NCBI RefSeq assembly: GCF_026241515.1
Contig: NZ_JAPHPW010000008.1
Span: 1-64,000 of the forward strand
Direction of reading: 5' to 3'
DNA from: Vibrio sp. 14G-20
GTDB taxonomy: Bacteria > Pseudomonadota > Gammaproteobacteria > Enterobacterales > Vibrionaceae
DNA length: 64,000 nt
This document shows positions 51,348 through 59,261 of the stretch, in pieces. Both the position numbers and the translations under genes were made by a program. Position 1 is the first letter of the stretch; each line of letters opens with the position of its first letter. The notes under the pieces are model-generated. The model made no database searches. It was not told where the DNA came from and worked only from the letters and a program-made list of their open reading frames with translations.

Positions 51348-51808
51348 TTGGCTTACTCATTCTTTGTGCAATCGCCGCTTCGAGCTTCTTGTTAGAGCAA
51401 AACGAATTAGCAGGCACTCGATGGCACTGTAAAACGATCAAAACGGATTTCTTATCTCAGGCATTCCAACCATATCAAGCACTGTACGAACGCATAAGCC
51501 TTACTTTTCAGTCTGACCATACTTTTAGCATTAGAGAGTTTGTGACGATTACTGAGCAAGACGGTAACGAGAGTACGATGGAAAACCTTTATTCCGGCTA
51601 CTACGGGCTGGATGGAAACAATCTGTCGATGAGCATTCTTGATGTGAGAACGGCAACGCCTTTTCATGATCCTGTTATTAATCAGGATTACAGTGAGTAT
51701 AAAGGGGTGACGATTGACTACGCTATTGCAGTGAAGGATCAGTCTTTGTATATGTTCAATGAACATCGAACTGAAATATTCAATTGGGCGTGTTTTAACG
51801 TTCAGTAG
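51338..51808 (+). CDS. ToxS/VtrC-like periplasmic partner
   Basis: A 156-residue protein starting at TTG 51338, the only fitting start: an in-frame TGA lies just upstream (51332) and AGAGGGG at about 51324-51330 is a good ribosome site. The N-terminus (1-19) is a TM or uncleaved signal. The rest is beta-rich and lipocalin-like: NELAGTRWHCKT, SLTFQSDHTFSIREFV, NLYSGYYGLDGNNLSMSILDV, and IFNWACFNV. Two periplasmic cysteines (Cys31, Cys152) bracket the domain. Layout (small anchored partner overlapping a ToxR-like gene) parallels toxRS and vtrAC. Function inferred only from layout. Confidence 0.75.
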   Translation: MRLIGLLILCAIAASSFLLEQNELAGTRWHCKTIKTDFLSQAFQPYQALYERISLTFQSDHTFSIREFVTITEQDGNESTMENLYSGYYGLDGNNLSMSILDVRTATPFHDPVINQDYSEYKGVTIDYAIAVKDQSLYMFNEHRTEIFNWACFNVQ

Positions 51809-51842
51809 CTTTTTAAAGCTATGTGTCTAATACGCTAATCTG

Positions 51843-51869
51843 AAAAAGGCAGGAATATCCTGCCTTTTT
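51843..51869. terminator. Bidirectional terminator before metC
   Basis: A 12-bp stem (51843-51854 with 51858-51869) with an ATA loop, A-run on the left and T-run on the right. It serves the ToxS-like gene and the convergent metC. Confidence 0.9.
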
Positions 51870-51893
51870 GGTCTGAGTCTGTTAACGCTTTAA

Positions 51894-53078
51894 TCAAACG
51901 AGGGCGTTATAACGTTCTAACCCTGCTTCTAAGTCTGCAATCAGGTCATCAACGTCTTCTAAGCCGATATGAACACGAATCAAAGTACCTTCGAAGTTTG
52001 GATTCGCTACGGTTCTTAGGCTATCAAAACTGCTTGGTTCGTTTGCTAGAATCAAGCTCTCGAAACCACCCCATGAGTAACCCATGCTGAAGTGTGTCAT
52101 GCCATCAAGCAGTGCAGTCGTTGCTTTTGTGTTTGAGTTCTTTAGAACAAAAGAGAACAGGCCATTGCCGCCAGTAAAATCTCGTTTGAAGAATTCATGA
52201 CCCGGACAAGACTCAAGAGCAGGGTGACGAACATGGTCAACCTCAGGGCGAGTTTCTAACCACTTAGCGACTTTCAAGCTGCTCTCTGCGTGTTGGCGCA
52301 GACGAACATCAAGAGTGCGGATACCACGAAGACCAAGGTAAGCGTCATCTGGTGAAACGCATTGTCCCATTAAGTAACTCTGCTCACGTAGTTGATCCCA
52401 ACATTTGTCGTTGGCTACCGCTGTACCTAGCATCACATCTGAGTGACCCACTATGTACTTGGTCGCTGCTTGAATCGAGATATCAACACCAAAATCAAAT
52501 GGTGAGAAATTAACGCCTGCTGCCCAAGTGTTATCTAGCATCACTATGATGTCGTGCTCGTGGGCAATACGCGCGAGCGTTGGAATGTCTTGGACTTCCA
52601 TGGTGACTGAACCAGGAGACTCGGTAAATAGCACCTTAGTGTTTGGTTTGATGAGGTCTTGGATGCCTTCACCAATCGTTGGTTCGTAGTAAGTTGTCTC
52701 TACACCCATCTTCTTCATGATGGTGTCACAGAAATCGCGAGTTGGCTCGTAACAGGTGTCGACCATCAAAATATGGTCGCCCGTTTCTACAAAAGAGAGA
52801 ATGGCATTAGAGATAGCTGCCGTACCACAAGGGTAGAGTGCACAGCCTGCGCCACCTTCCACTTCCACCATGGCATCTTGGAAGGCGAAATGAGTGTTGG
52901 TTCCACGACGTCCGTAAAAAAGTGTTTTGTTAGCGCGGTTAATCGTAGCTTTACGCTTCTCTTCTACTGAGTTGAATACGACAGTTGAAGCGCGCTGTAC
53001 TGGTGGGTTAACGACACCATTGGTCCACTTCTTATCACGACCTGCAGTGATCAGCTTAGTGGTTTTGTTCTCGGACAT
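51894..53078 (-). CDS. metC: Cystathionine beta-lyase
   Basis: MetC splits cystathionine to homocysteine, pyruvate and ammonia in methionine synthesis. It is a Cys/Met-metabolism PLP enzyme of 394 residues. The PLP lysine is in IQAATKYIVGHSDVMLG near 207-223. YGRRGTNTHFAFQDAM near 55-70 and the PCGTAAI phosphate-binding turn near 83-89 fit. The WGGFESLI segment near 340 separates MetC from gamma-lyases. No MetJ box (AGACGTCT) is recognised in the 181-base upstream gap. Confidence 0.94.
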   Translation of the reverse strand: MSENKTTKLITAGRDKKWTNGVVNPPVQRASTVVFNSVEEKRKATINRANKTLFYGRRGTNTHFAFQDAMVEVEGGAGCALYPCGTAAISNAILSFVETGDHILMVDTCYEPTRDFCDTIMKKMGVETTYYEPTIGEGIQDLIKPNTKVLFTESPGSVTMEVQDIPTLARIAHEHDIIVMLDNTWAAGVNFSPFDFGVDISIQAATKYIVGHSDVMLGTAVANDKCWDQLREQSYLMGQCVSPDDAYLGLRGIRTLDVRLRQHAESSLKVAKWLETRPEVDHVRHPALESCPGHEFFKRDFTGGNGLFSFVLKNSNTKATTALLDGMTHFSMGYSWGGFESLILANEPSSFDSLRTVANPNFEGTLIRVHIGLEDVDDLIADLEAGLERYNALV

Positions 53079-53175
53079 GCTGTGAATTCCTTATCAATCG
53101 GTTATGTCCTATTTAAAACATGCCAATAGCCTTCAAAGCAAGAGGGGAGCGGGAGTTTTTACGCTTTTCTTTCGC

Positions 53176-53215
53176 TTTTTAACCTTTCACTTAGTTAATG
53201 GTGAAAGGTTAAAAA
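53176..53215. repeat. 15-bp inverted repeat between metC and cls
   Basis: TTTTTAACCTTTCAC (53176-53190) and GTGAAAGGTTAAAAA (53201-53215) are perfect complements with a 10-base loop. No T-run follows on either strand beyond the stem itself, so terminator function is uncertain. Confidence 0.7.
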
Positions 53216-53229
53216 CTTACGGTAGGAAG

Positions 53230-53253
53230 TGATGAGTCGCAATCGACTCATCA
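53230..53253 (-). terminator. Weak hairpin after cls
   Basis: A 10-bp stem (TGATGAGTCG/CGACTCATCA) with a 4-base loop just after the cls stop. There is no T-run right after it; it may work with the adjacent inverted repeat. Confidence 0.45.
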
Positions 53254-53259
53254 TATGTA

Positions 53260-54714
53260 TTACAGCAGAGGGTTGAACAAATAGAACAATCTTTCAAAGA
53301 AGCGATTTCGTAAGTTTCTCTGCTCCCACTGCTCCAGTTCTACTGGATGCGATGACTCGATGTAAGACTGCTGAAGTTCAGATAGCTGCTGAGTGAAATG
53401 CACATCGTCAACGGCTAGCGTCACTTCGAAGTTAAGCCATAAGCTGCGCATGTCGATATTGACCGTTCCGATCAAACAAAATTCTTCATCGATAACAACC
53501 GACTTAGTATGAAGAAGGCCACCGTAAAACTCGTAGATCTTCACGCCAGCTTCAAGTAATTCCGTATAGAAAGCACGAGATGCCCACTTCACCATCAGTG
53601 AATCGTTGTTATGTGGAATGATCAGTTCTACGTTGACGCCTCGTTGCGCTGTCATTTTCAGTGTCTCTAACAAATCGGCACTTGGGACGAAATAGGGCGT
53701 CGTGATACGTACAGAATGATTCGCCTGATTGATCGCAATGGTTAGTACTTGCAGGATTAAATATTCAGGCATGCCAGGACCAGATGGCACGACTTGAACT
53801 GGATGATGCGTCATGACCTCTTCAACCGGACATTCTGGTAAATCAGGAAGGATTCGTTCGCCGGTTTCCACTTCCCAATCCCAACCATGAATGGCCGACA
53901 GCACATTTACGGTAGGGCCAGTTACACGAACCATTACGTCAATCCACTGGCCCACACCTGAACTTTGTTTGAAGTGAGCAGGGTCAACCATGTTCATTGA
54001 ACCGGTATAGGCAATGGTTTCATCAATCACGATGATCTTACGGTGTTGTCTCAGATCTAGACGGCGTAAGAAAATACGCCAAGGGCTAACCTCTAATGCT
54101 TGGACAACTTGCACACCTGCGTCTTTCATCATTGATAGCCAATGGCTTTTGAAAAAGCGCGGGCTACCGGCTGAGTCAAGTAGGACCTTAACATCTACAC
54201 CACGTTTGGCTGCTCGAATAAGAGCTGAAGCTACGGAATCGGTCAGGCCACCAGGGTGCCAAATGTAGAAAACCATCTTGATGCTGGTCTGGGCGTTTTC
54301 TATATCTTCGATAATGGCGTGTAGGATCTCATTGGGTGAAGATTGCAGTGAAAGTGTGTTTCCACTAAGCGCAGGAATACCCATTCTGTTATTACAGAGT
54401 TCATCGATTTTGTGGATAGGGGATCCCACTTTGCCGGGAAGATGCAGTTGGCAATCATTTAATTGGCGGAACCAGTCACCAAAGGGAGTAAACATACGAT
54501 GTGCACGCTCAGCCCTTTTTCTTCCTAGGTTTAGCTCTCCGAAAAGGAAGTAACAAGCGACACCTACAATTGGGATAATGTAGATAACCATCAACCACGC
54601 GAGAGAAACGCTGACAGAGCGTCGTTTTAGTACGACACGGAAAGTCACACCGGCTACAAGTACCCAGTACAAAGCGACAGAAGCCAAAGTTAAAAAATGG
54701 TAGAGCTTTTCCAC
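53260..54714 (-). CDS. cls: Cardiolipin synthase A
   Basis: Cls joins two phosphatidylglycerols into cardiolipin and glycerol at the inner membrane. It is a phospholipase-D-family enzyme of 484 residues (E. coli ClsA is 486). Two N-terminal TM segments (about 8-28 and 38-58) are followed by two HKD motifs: HRKIIVIDETIAYTGSMN near 222-239 and HTKSVVIDEEFCLIGTVN near 400-417. The ending NRFFERLFYLFNPLL matches the family. It is monocistronic. Confidence 0.95.
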   Translation of the reverse strand: MEKLYHFLTLASVALYWVLVAGVTFRVVLKRRSVSVSLAWLMVIYIIPIVGVACYFLFGELNLGRKRAERAHRMFTPFGDWFRQLNDCQLHLPGKVGSPIHKIDELCNNRMGIPALSGNTLSLQSSPNEILHAIIEDIENAQTSIKMVFYIWHPGGLTDSVASALIRAAKRGVDVKVLLDSAGSPRFFKSHWLSMMKDAGVQVVQALEVSPWRIFLRRLDLRQHRKIIVIDETIAYTGSMNMVDPAHFKQSSGVGQWIDVMVRVTGPTVNVLSAIHGWDWEVETGERILPDLPECPVEEVMTHHPVQVVPSGPGMPEYLILQVLTIAINQANHSVRITTPYFVPSADLLETLKMTAQRGVNVELIIPHNNDSLMVKWASRAFYTELLEAGVKIYEFYGGLLHTKSVVIDEEFCLIGTVNIDMRSLWLNFEVTLAVDDVHFTQQLSELQQSYIESSHPVELEQWEQRNLRNRFFERLFYLFNPLL

Positions 54715-55081
54715 ATTGAATACTCGAAAAAAGAGACACTTAGATAGTAATGCTATTTTACGGATATGGGAATTTAAGGAATCAACTATTTACAAAATAG
54801 AGCAAAAGCTGTAAACAGGTTAAAGTTGTTAAGTTTTGGTTAACTTAAGAAGAAAACGATTGTTTTGTATGAAAAGTCGGCATTTAACCATAAAAATTTA
54901 CATTGGTAACGAAATATGTACGGTTCGGACTTCCAATTTTATTCTTAAACTGGTTTACTTGCCATACAACGAGCGTCAATCAAATCTTTTAGGTGTGTAA
55001 ATTTATCTGTACACCTTATCTTTTAAAGACGCCACCCAAAGCAAAACACAACATCACATAACACAAAAGTTTGGAGTACAC
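54715..55081. other. Intergenic region upstream of cls and the NSS transporter
   Basis: Gene-free AT-rich stretch with divergent promoters. The clearest element is the TyrR-like box at 54996-55013. Weaker half-matches (GCTGTAAACAGG near 54809 and ATTTACATTGG near 54896) could be further TyrR half sites. I could not fix -10/-35 elements. Confidence 0.45.
54996..55013 (+). promoter_or_regulatory. TyrR-like box before the NSS transporter
   Basis: TGTAAATTTATCTGTACA matches the TyrR consensus TGTAAAN6TTTACA in 11 of 12 fixed bases. It ends 68 bases before the transporter's GTG. A TyrR target would point to an aromatic amino acid as the substrate; this is inference. Confidence 0.55.
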
Positions 55082-56515
55082 GTGGCTACTAGTAATACAA
55101 CCACAACACCCCGCGATACCTGGGGTTCGAAGTTAGGATTCGTAATGGCTGCAGCAGGTTCTGCTGTTGGTCTAGGTAACATTTGGAAATTCCCTTACAC
55201 AGCAGGCGAAAGTGGCGGCGGTGCATTCGTTGCAATTTACCTGTTTTTTGTAATCTTCATCGGTTTCAGTGTCATGCTGACTGAATTTGCTATTGGCCGT
55301 CATACGCAAAAATCAGCAGTAGGCGCATTTAAAACAACTGACCGTCGTTGGACGTTCGCTGGTGTTATCGGCGTAGTCAGTGGTCTACTTATCATGGGTT
55401 TCTACCCTGTAGTAGGTGGCTGGTCTATCGCATACATCGGTAAGATTGCTGGTGGTCTACTAGATGCACCTGAAGCAATCGGTGACAGCTTCGGTGGCTT
55501 TATCTCAAACCCAGTTCAACCACTTATGTGGATGGGCCTATACCTACTACTTAACATTGTTATTGTTATGAAGGGTATCTCTGGTGGTATTGAGAAAGCG
55601 GGTAAGATCCTGATGCCACTTCTTTTCATTATCCTTATCGTGGTATCAATCAAAGGCATCATGCTTCCGGGCGCGATGGCTGGTCTTGAATTCCTATTCA
55701 GCCCTGATTTCTCTAAAGTAGACAGCGGTGTAATCCTAGCTGCACTAGGTCAAGCATTCTTCTCACTATCTCTTGGTATGGGTTGTATGTTGACTTACGG
55801 TTCTTACCTTAAGAAGAAAGAGAACCTAGTTCAAACTACAGCTATGGTTACTGCAATGGATACTGGTGTTGCTATCCTAGCTGGTGTTGCAATGTTCCCT
55901 GCAATGTTCGCATTCGGTATGGAGCCTGCAGCTGGTCCTGGTCTAGTATTCGTTGTTGTCCCTCAGCTATTCGCTGAAATGGGCGGCGTAGTTGGTCTTC
56001 TATTCGCTCTAATGTTCTTCGTTGGTCTAAGTGTTGCGGCACTGACTTCTTCAGTATCTCTACTTGAAGTTGTGGTTTCTTACCTAATCGACGAGAAAGG
56101 CATGAAGCGTGTGACTGCAGTACTGTCTGCAAGTGTAGTTATGGCGATTCTATGTATCTTCGCTTCTCTATCACTTGGCGGTTTCGGTCCAACACTGTTT
56201 GGTACTGGTGCATTCGATATCTTCGACTTACTAACGGATAAAATCTTCCTAGCAGTTGGCGGTATGTTGGTATGTATCTTCGCTGGTTGGAGACTAAACC
56301 GTGCTGACCTAGAGAAAGAAATCACTAACGACGGTGAAGTACCTTTCCCTCTATTCGGTCTATGGTACACACTAGTTAAGTACATCATCCCAGTAGCTAT
56401 CGCTATCGTAGCGTTCATGGGTATCTCTTCTGGCTTCGACAGCGGTAAAGGTGCAATCATGCTACTAGGTATTGGTATTATTGCTGGCTCTGCGCTTATC
56501 TCTAAGAAGTTATAG
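55082..56515 (+). CDS. Sodium-dependent amino-acid transporter (NSS family)
   Basis: A neurotransmitter-sodium-symporter-family protein of 477 residues with about 11-12 TM segments. The TM1 ligand/sodium motif GSAVGLGNIWKFPYTAGESGGGAFV starts near residue 27. TM6 and TM8 sodium-site segments are visible near 225-240 and 325-345 (QAFFSLSLGMG; SVAALTSSVSLLEV). The GTG start is preceded by TTTGGAG. Bacterial relatives include TnaT and MhsT. A TyrR-like box upstream suggests an aromatic amino acid. Its 3' end is the first unit of a tandem repeat. Confidence 0.9.
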   Translation: MATSNTTTTPRDTWGSKLGFVMAAAGSAVGLGNIWKFPYTAGESGGGAFVAIYLFFVIFIGFSVMLTEFAIGRHTQKSAVGAFKTTDRRWTFAGVIGVVSGLLIMGFYPVVGGWSIAYIGKIAGGLLDAPEAIGDSFGGFISNPVQPLMWMGLYLLLNIVIVMKGISGGIEKAGKILMPLLFIILIVVSIKGIMLPGAMAGLEFLFSPDFSKVDSGVILAALGQAFFSLSLGMGCMLTYGSYLKKKENLVQTTAMVTAMDTGVAILAGVAMFPAMFAFGMEPAAGPGLVFVVVPQLFAEMGGVVGLLFALMFFVGLSVAALTSSVSLLEVVVSYLIDEKGMKRVTAVLSASVVMAILCIFASLSLGGFGPTLFGTGAFDIFDLLTDKIFLAVGGMLVCIFAGWRLNRADLEKEITNDGEVPFPLFGLWYTLVKYIIPVAIAIVAFMGISSGFDSGKGAIMLLGIGIIAGSALISKKL

Positions 56516-56564
56516 TTCTAAGAAGCTACAGTTCTAAGAAACCATAGCTCTTAGAAGCTACAAT
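56501..56564 (+). repeat. 16-bp tandem repeat across the stop codon
   Basis: Four 16-bp units run from 56501: TCTAAGAAGTTATAGT, then copies at 56517, 56533 and 56549 with a few substitutions. The first unit encodes SKKL and the stop of the transporter gene; the rest are noncoding duplicates. Confidence 0.9.
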
Positions 56565-56589
56565 CACAAGTTAAAGCAAGTTAAAAAAC

Positions 56590-56614
56590 GGGAGCCATTG
56601 GCTCCCTTTTTTTT
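56590..56614 (+). terminator. Terminator of the NSS transporter
   Basis: The stem GGGAGCC/GGCTCCC (56590-56596, 56600-56606) has an ATT loop and is followed by eight T. Confidence 0.92.
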
Positions 56615-56738
56615 GTTTTAAATACTTAATTCTTATCGAAAAATAAAAGTTATGCATTCACTAAAGTTATCCGTTTGCTAGCCGATATATTTATTGGTTA
56701 GGGCTGTTCAGTCCGTATTTAATTTAAGTAGGTGTTGT

Positions 56739-58355
56739 GTGAAATTGTCAGTGAGAAAGAAACTGTATGCCGGTTTTGGCTCTATATTGGCGGTGCTTGT
56801 CACGTTAGTCAGTATTGTATGGATAGAGGTTATTGGCGCTCATAAAAGTGCTGATGAGATCAGAATGGACGATGTACCGGGCACTGTTACCTATCTTGTT
56901 CTGATCGATGAAGCTGGAGATGTCTATCGAGATGCTCTGGGTGCAATCACTCTGGTCGATAATGCACTCAATGATTATCGAACCAACAAGAACGAATTTA
57001 CTCAAGCAATCGAACAAGCAAAACGTTTGGAGAGTCGAGGATCTGAAGACCATCGCCGTATTCAGCGAATTGAAGACCTGATGGGGCGTTTCACTCAAGA
57101 GTTTGAATCAAAGCTTGTACCGAAGATCAATGATGAAGCTGCGCTACTAGCTAACATTCAACAGCTACGATCTTTGTATGAGAGCAATCTTATCCCTATT
57201 GAGAACTTGCTGGATCAAGCATCAGCAAGTGAGCGCGCAGATACAGAGCAGTCATTACTGACACTAACCGATACGTTTACTACCATCGAGCGCACCATTA
57301 TGGTGTTGTCTGCGATTGCTATAGTCTTTGGTTGTGTGATTGCGTACGTATTGTCTAGTTCTATAACCAACCGTCTGACTCGTGTTGAACAAGTAGCACG
57401 ACGTGTAGCAAATGGTGACCTAACGGCAGGCGATATTATTGATGATTCTGGTGATGAATTGGCTGAGCTTGCTAAGTCGATTAACCAGATGCAGAAATCG
57501 CTAGTAGACCTACTAGGTTCTATCTCGTCTGTGACTCATCAAGTTCAATCTGTGACAGGGGAGCTCTCTTCTATTAGCCAAGACATCGTGACTGGCGCAT
57601 CAGCTCAAGCAGACAAAGCTAACTTGATTGCAACTGCTGCTGAAGAGCTAAGTTTGACCATTTCTGAAGTGGCTCAACAAGGTACTTCTACTTATGAAGA
57701 AGCACGTCGCTCTGAAACGTCTGCAGACGATGGCCGCAACGTGATTGTTGAGATGGTGGCAAGTATTCAACAAGTGTCGACTCAAATGAGCGATATGTCG
57801 TTGCAAATGAATACTTTAGGTTCTCACGGTGAGCAGATTGGTAGCGTTATCAAGGTAATCGAAGACATTGCTGAGCAAACTAACCTGCTAGCTCTTAACG
57901 CTGCAATCGAAGCGGCTCGTGCAGGCGAGTTCGGTCGTGGTTTTGCTGTGGTTGCCGATGAAGTTCGCGCGTTAGCAGAAAGAACGACCAAAGCGACACA
58001 AGAAGTGTCTGGCATCATTCAATCGATTCAGTCGGGCACGCAAGAAGCGGTGACTTACACCAAAGATAACTGCCGTTTGGTGGAGATTGGCGTAGAGCAA
58101 AGCTCAGGTGCTGTTTCAGCGCTAGAAGCGATTGTAAGCGGTGCGGGTAATGTACAAAGCATGGTTAACTCTATCGCGACAGCAGCAGAAGAACAGACGG
58201 CTGTGACTAAAGAGATTGCGGCGGATATTACGGCGATCAGTGATATCTCTGAGCAGTCTTTGCAACTGGCGACGCGTAGCTCTGAAAACACTTCAGGTTT
58301 GAATGCTAAGGTTGCTGAGTTAGAAGCACTGGTTGGTAAGTTCAAGCTTGCTTAG
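56739..58355 (+). CDS. Methyl-accepting chemotaxis protein
   Basis: A transmembrane chemoreceptor of 538 residues from GTG 56739 (after TAGGTG); an upstream TTG extension to 56694 is rejected. TM1 is near 8-31 and TM2 near 186-208. A four-helix-bundle-like ligand domain lies between them. A HAMP segment ([20 protein letters not shown]) follows, then the signalling hairpin tip [36 protein letters not shown] near 375-411. No C-terminal CheR-binding pentapeptide is present. The ligand is unknown. Confidence 0.93.
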   Translation: MKLSVRKKLYAGFGSILAVLVTLVSIVWIEVIGAHKSADEIRMDDVPGTVTYLVLIDEAGDVYRDALGAITLVDNALNDYRTNKNEFTQAIEQAKRLESRGSEDHRRIQRIEDLMGRFTQEFESKLVPKINDEAALLANIQQLRSLYESNLIPIENLLDQASASERADTEQSLLTLTDTFTTIERTIMVLSAIAIVFGCVIAYVLSSSITNRLTRVEQVARRVANGDLTAGDIIDDSGDELAELAKSINQMQKSLVDLLGSISSVTHQVQSVTGELSSISQDIVTGASAQADKANLIATAAEELSLTISEVAQQGTSTYEEARRSETSADDGRNVIVEMVASIQQVSTQMSDMSLQMNTLGSHGEQIGSVIKVIEDIAEQTNLLALNAAIEAARAGEFGRGFAVVADEVRALAERTTKATQEVSGIIQSIQSGTQEAVTYTKDNCRLVEIGVEQSSGAVSALEAIVSGAGNVQSMVNSIATAAEEQTAVTKEIAADITAISDISEQSLQLATRSSENTSGLNAKVAELEALVGKFKLA

Positions 58356-58377
58356 TGCTTAGTGCTTAGTGCTCAGT
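58350..58377 (+). repeat. 7-bp tandem repeat across the stop codon
   Basis: Three perfect GCTTAGT units at 58350-58370 and a variant GCTCAGT follow. The first unit contains the stop codon (GCT TAG) of the chemoreceptor gene. Confidence 0.9.
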
Positions 58378-58429
58378 TCGCATTCAATCGGAACTAAAAA
58401 TCGATTACTGAAAGCGAACAATTAGAAAC

Positions 58430-58499
58430 AAGCCCAATGTTAATTGAGTTAATTGAGTTAATTGAGTTAATTGAGTTAATTGAGTTAGTTGGGCTTTTT
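58430..58499 (+). terminator. Terminator with a repeat-filled loop
   Basis: AAGCCCAA (58430-58437) pairs with TTGGGCTT (58489-58496), followed by TTT. The 51-base loop contains the 9-bp tandem array. It ends the chemoreceptor transcript. Confidence 0.7.
58440..58484 (+). repeat. 9-bp tandem repeat, five copies
   Basis: Five perfect TTAATTGAG units with a partial sixth (TTAG). It lies inside the loop of the terminator. In one frame it would read as Ile-Glu-Leu repeats, but I regard that as accidental. Confidence 0.95.
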
Positions 58500-58562
58500 C
58501 GTAGCTGGAATCTGGGTTCAGACGCGGTATACTCCACGTTCTACAATGGAGCTAGCCTTTAC

Positions 58563-59261
58563 ATGTTCGATATCCTTCTGAACCATCCTGATTTTTTACT
58601 TATTAACAAGCACCCTGGCGTCAGCGTTCATAAAGACGATGGCGATACCATGTTGCTTCAAGAAGTTGCTCAAGCGATTAATGAGCCTAAGTTATATCTT
58701 GTACATCGCCTTGATAAAATGACTTCAGGTATTCTACTGCTAGCAAAGAATGCTTCGGCAGCAAGCGAGCTTTCGCAGTTGTTCGCAAAGCGTGAGGTTG
58801 AGAAATATTACCTTGCGATCGGTTCTAAAAAGCCAAAGAAAAAGCAGGGTTTGATTTCAGGTGATATGGAACGTTCAAGACGTTCTAGTTGGAAGCTTCT
58901 GACATCCAAAGAGAACCCAGCGATTACCCAGTTTTTATCGGCAACGGCAGCACCCGGCGAGCGTTTGCTATTATGTAAGCCCTATACAGGAAGGACGCAT
59001 CAGATCCGTGTCGCGATGAAGTCGATCGGCTCCGCTATTGTTGGTGACCCTATTTATAATCCATCGAGTGAGGCTGACAGAGGCTATCTGCACGCTTTCG
59101 CGATTCGATTTACCTATCAATCCCAAGCCTACGAATATGTCTGTGACCCAAGGAACCTTGATTCCTTGGGTGAGAAGTGGCATCAAGAAACCGTGTCTAA
59201 TGGTTTAGACAGTTGGCTTGAACCTTGGTCATTAACTTGGCCAAAGCTAAACACTAAGTGA
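58563..59261 (+). CDS. RluA-family pseudouridine synthase
   Basis: From ATG 58563 the protein is 232 residues and lacks an S4 RNA-binding domain. It converts uridine to pseudouridine in an RNA I cannot name. The catalytic aspartate is in YLVHRLDKMTSGILLLA near 43-59. The binding segment KPYTGRTHQIRVAMK is near 140-154. A longer frame to 58437 would add repeated IEL units coded by the tandem array, and is rejected. TGA at its end overlaps the next gene's possible GTG start. Confidence 0.88.
   Translation: MFDILLNHPDFLLINKHPGVSVHKDDGDTMLLQEVAQAINEPKLYLVHRLDKMTSGILLLAKNASAASELSQLFAKREVEKYYLAIGSKKPKKKQGLISGDMERSRRSSWKLLTSKENPAITQFLSATAAPGERLLLCKPYTGRTHQIRVAMKSIGSAIVGDPIYNPSSEADRGYLHAFAIRFTYQSQAYEYVCDPRNLDSLGEKWHQETVSNGLDSWLEPWSLTWPKLNTK

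Noticed and set aside
50409..51808. The true toxRS locus
   Set aside because: The winged helix and linker differ from ToxR and the usual htpG neighbour is absent, so it is treated as a paralogous pair.
53176..53215. Rho-independent terminator between metC and cls
   Set aside because: The stem is long but has no separate T-run; kept as an inverted repeat only.
58437..58562. N-terminal extension with repeated Ile-Glu-Leu units before the RluA-family gene
   Set aside because: The repeats come from the tandem array in a terminator loop; the protein family begins at ATG 58563.
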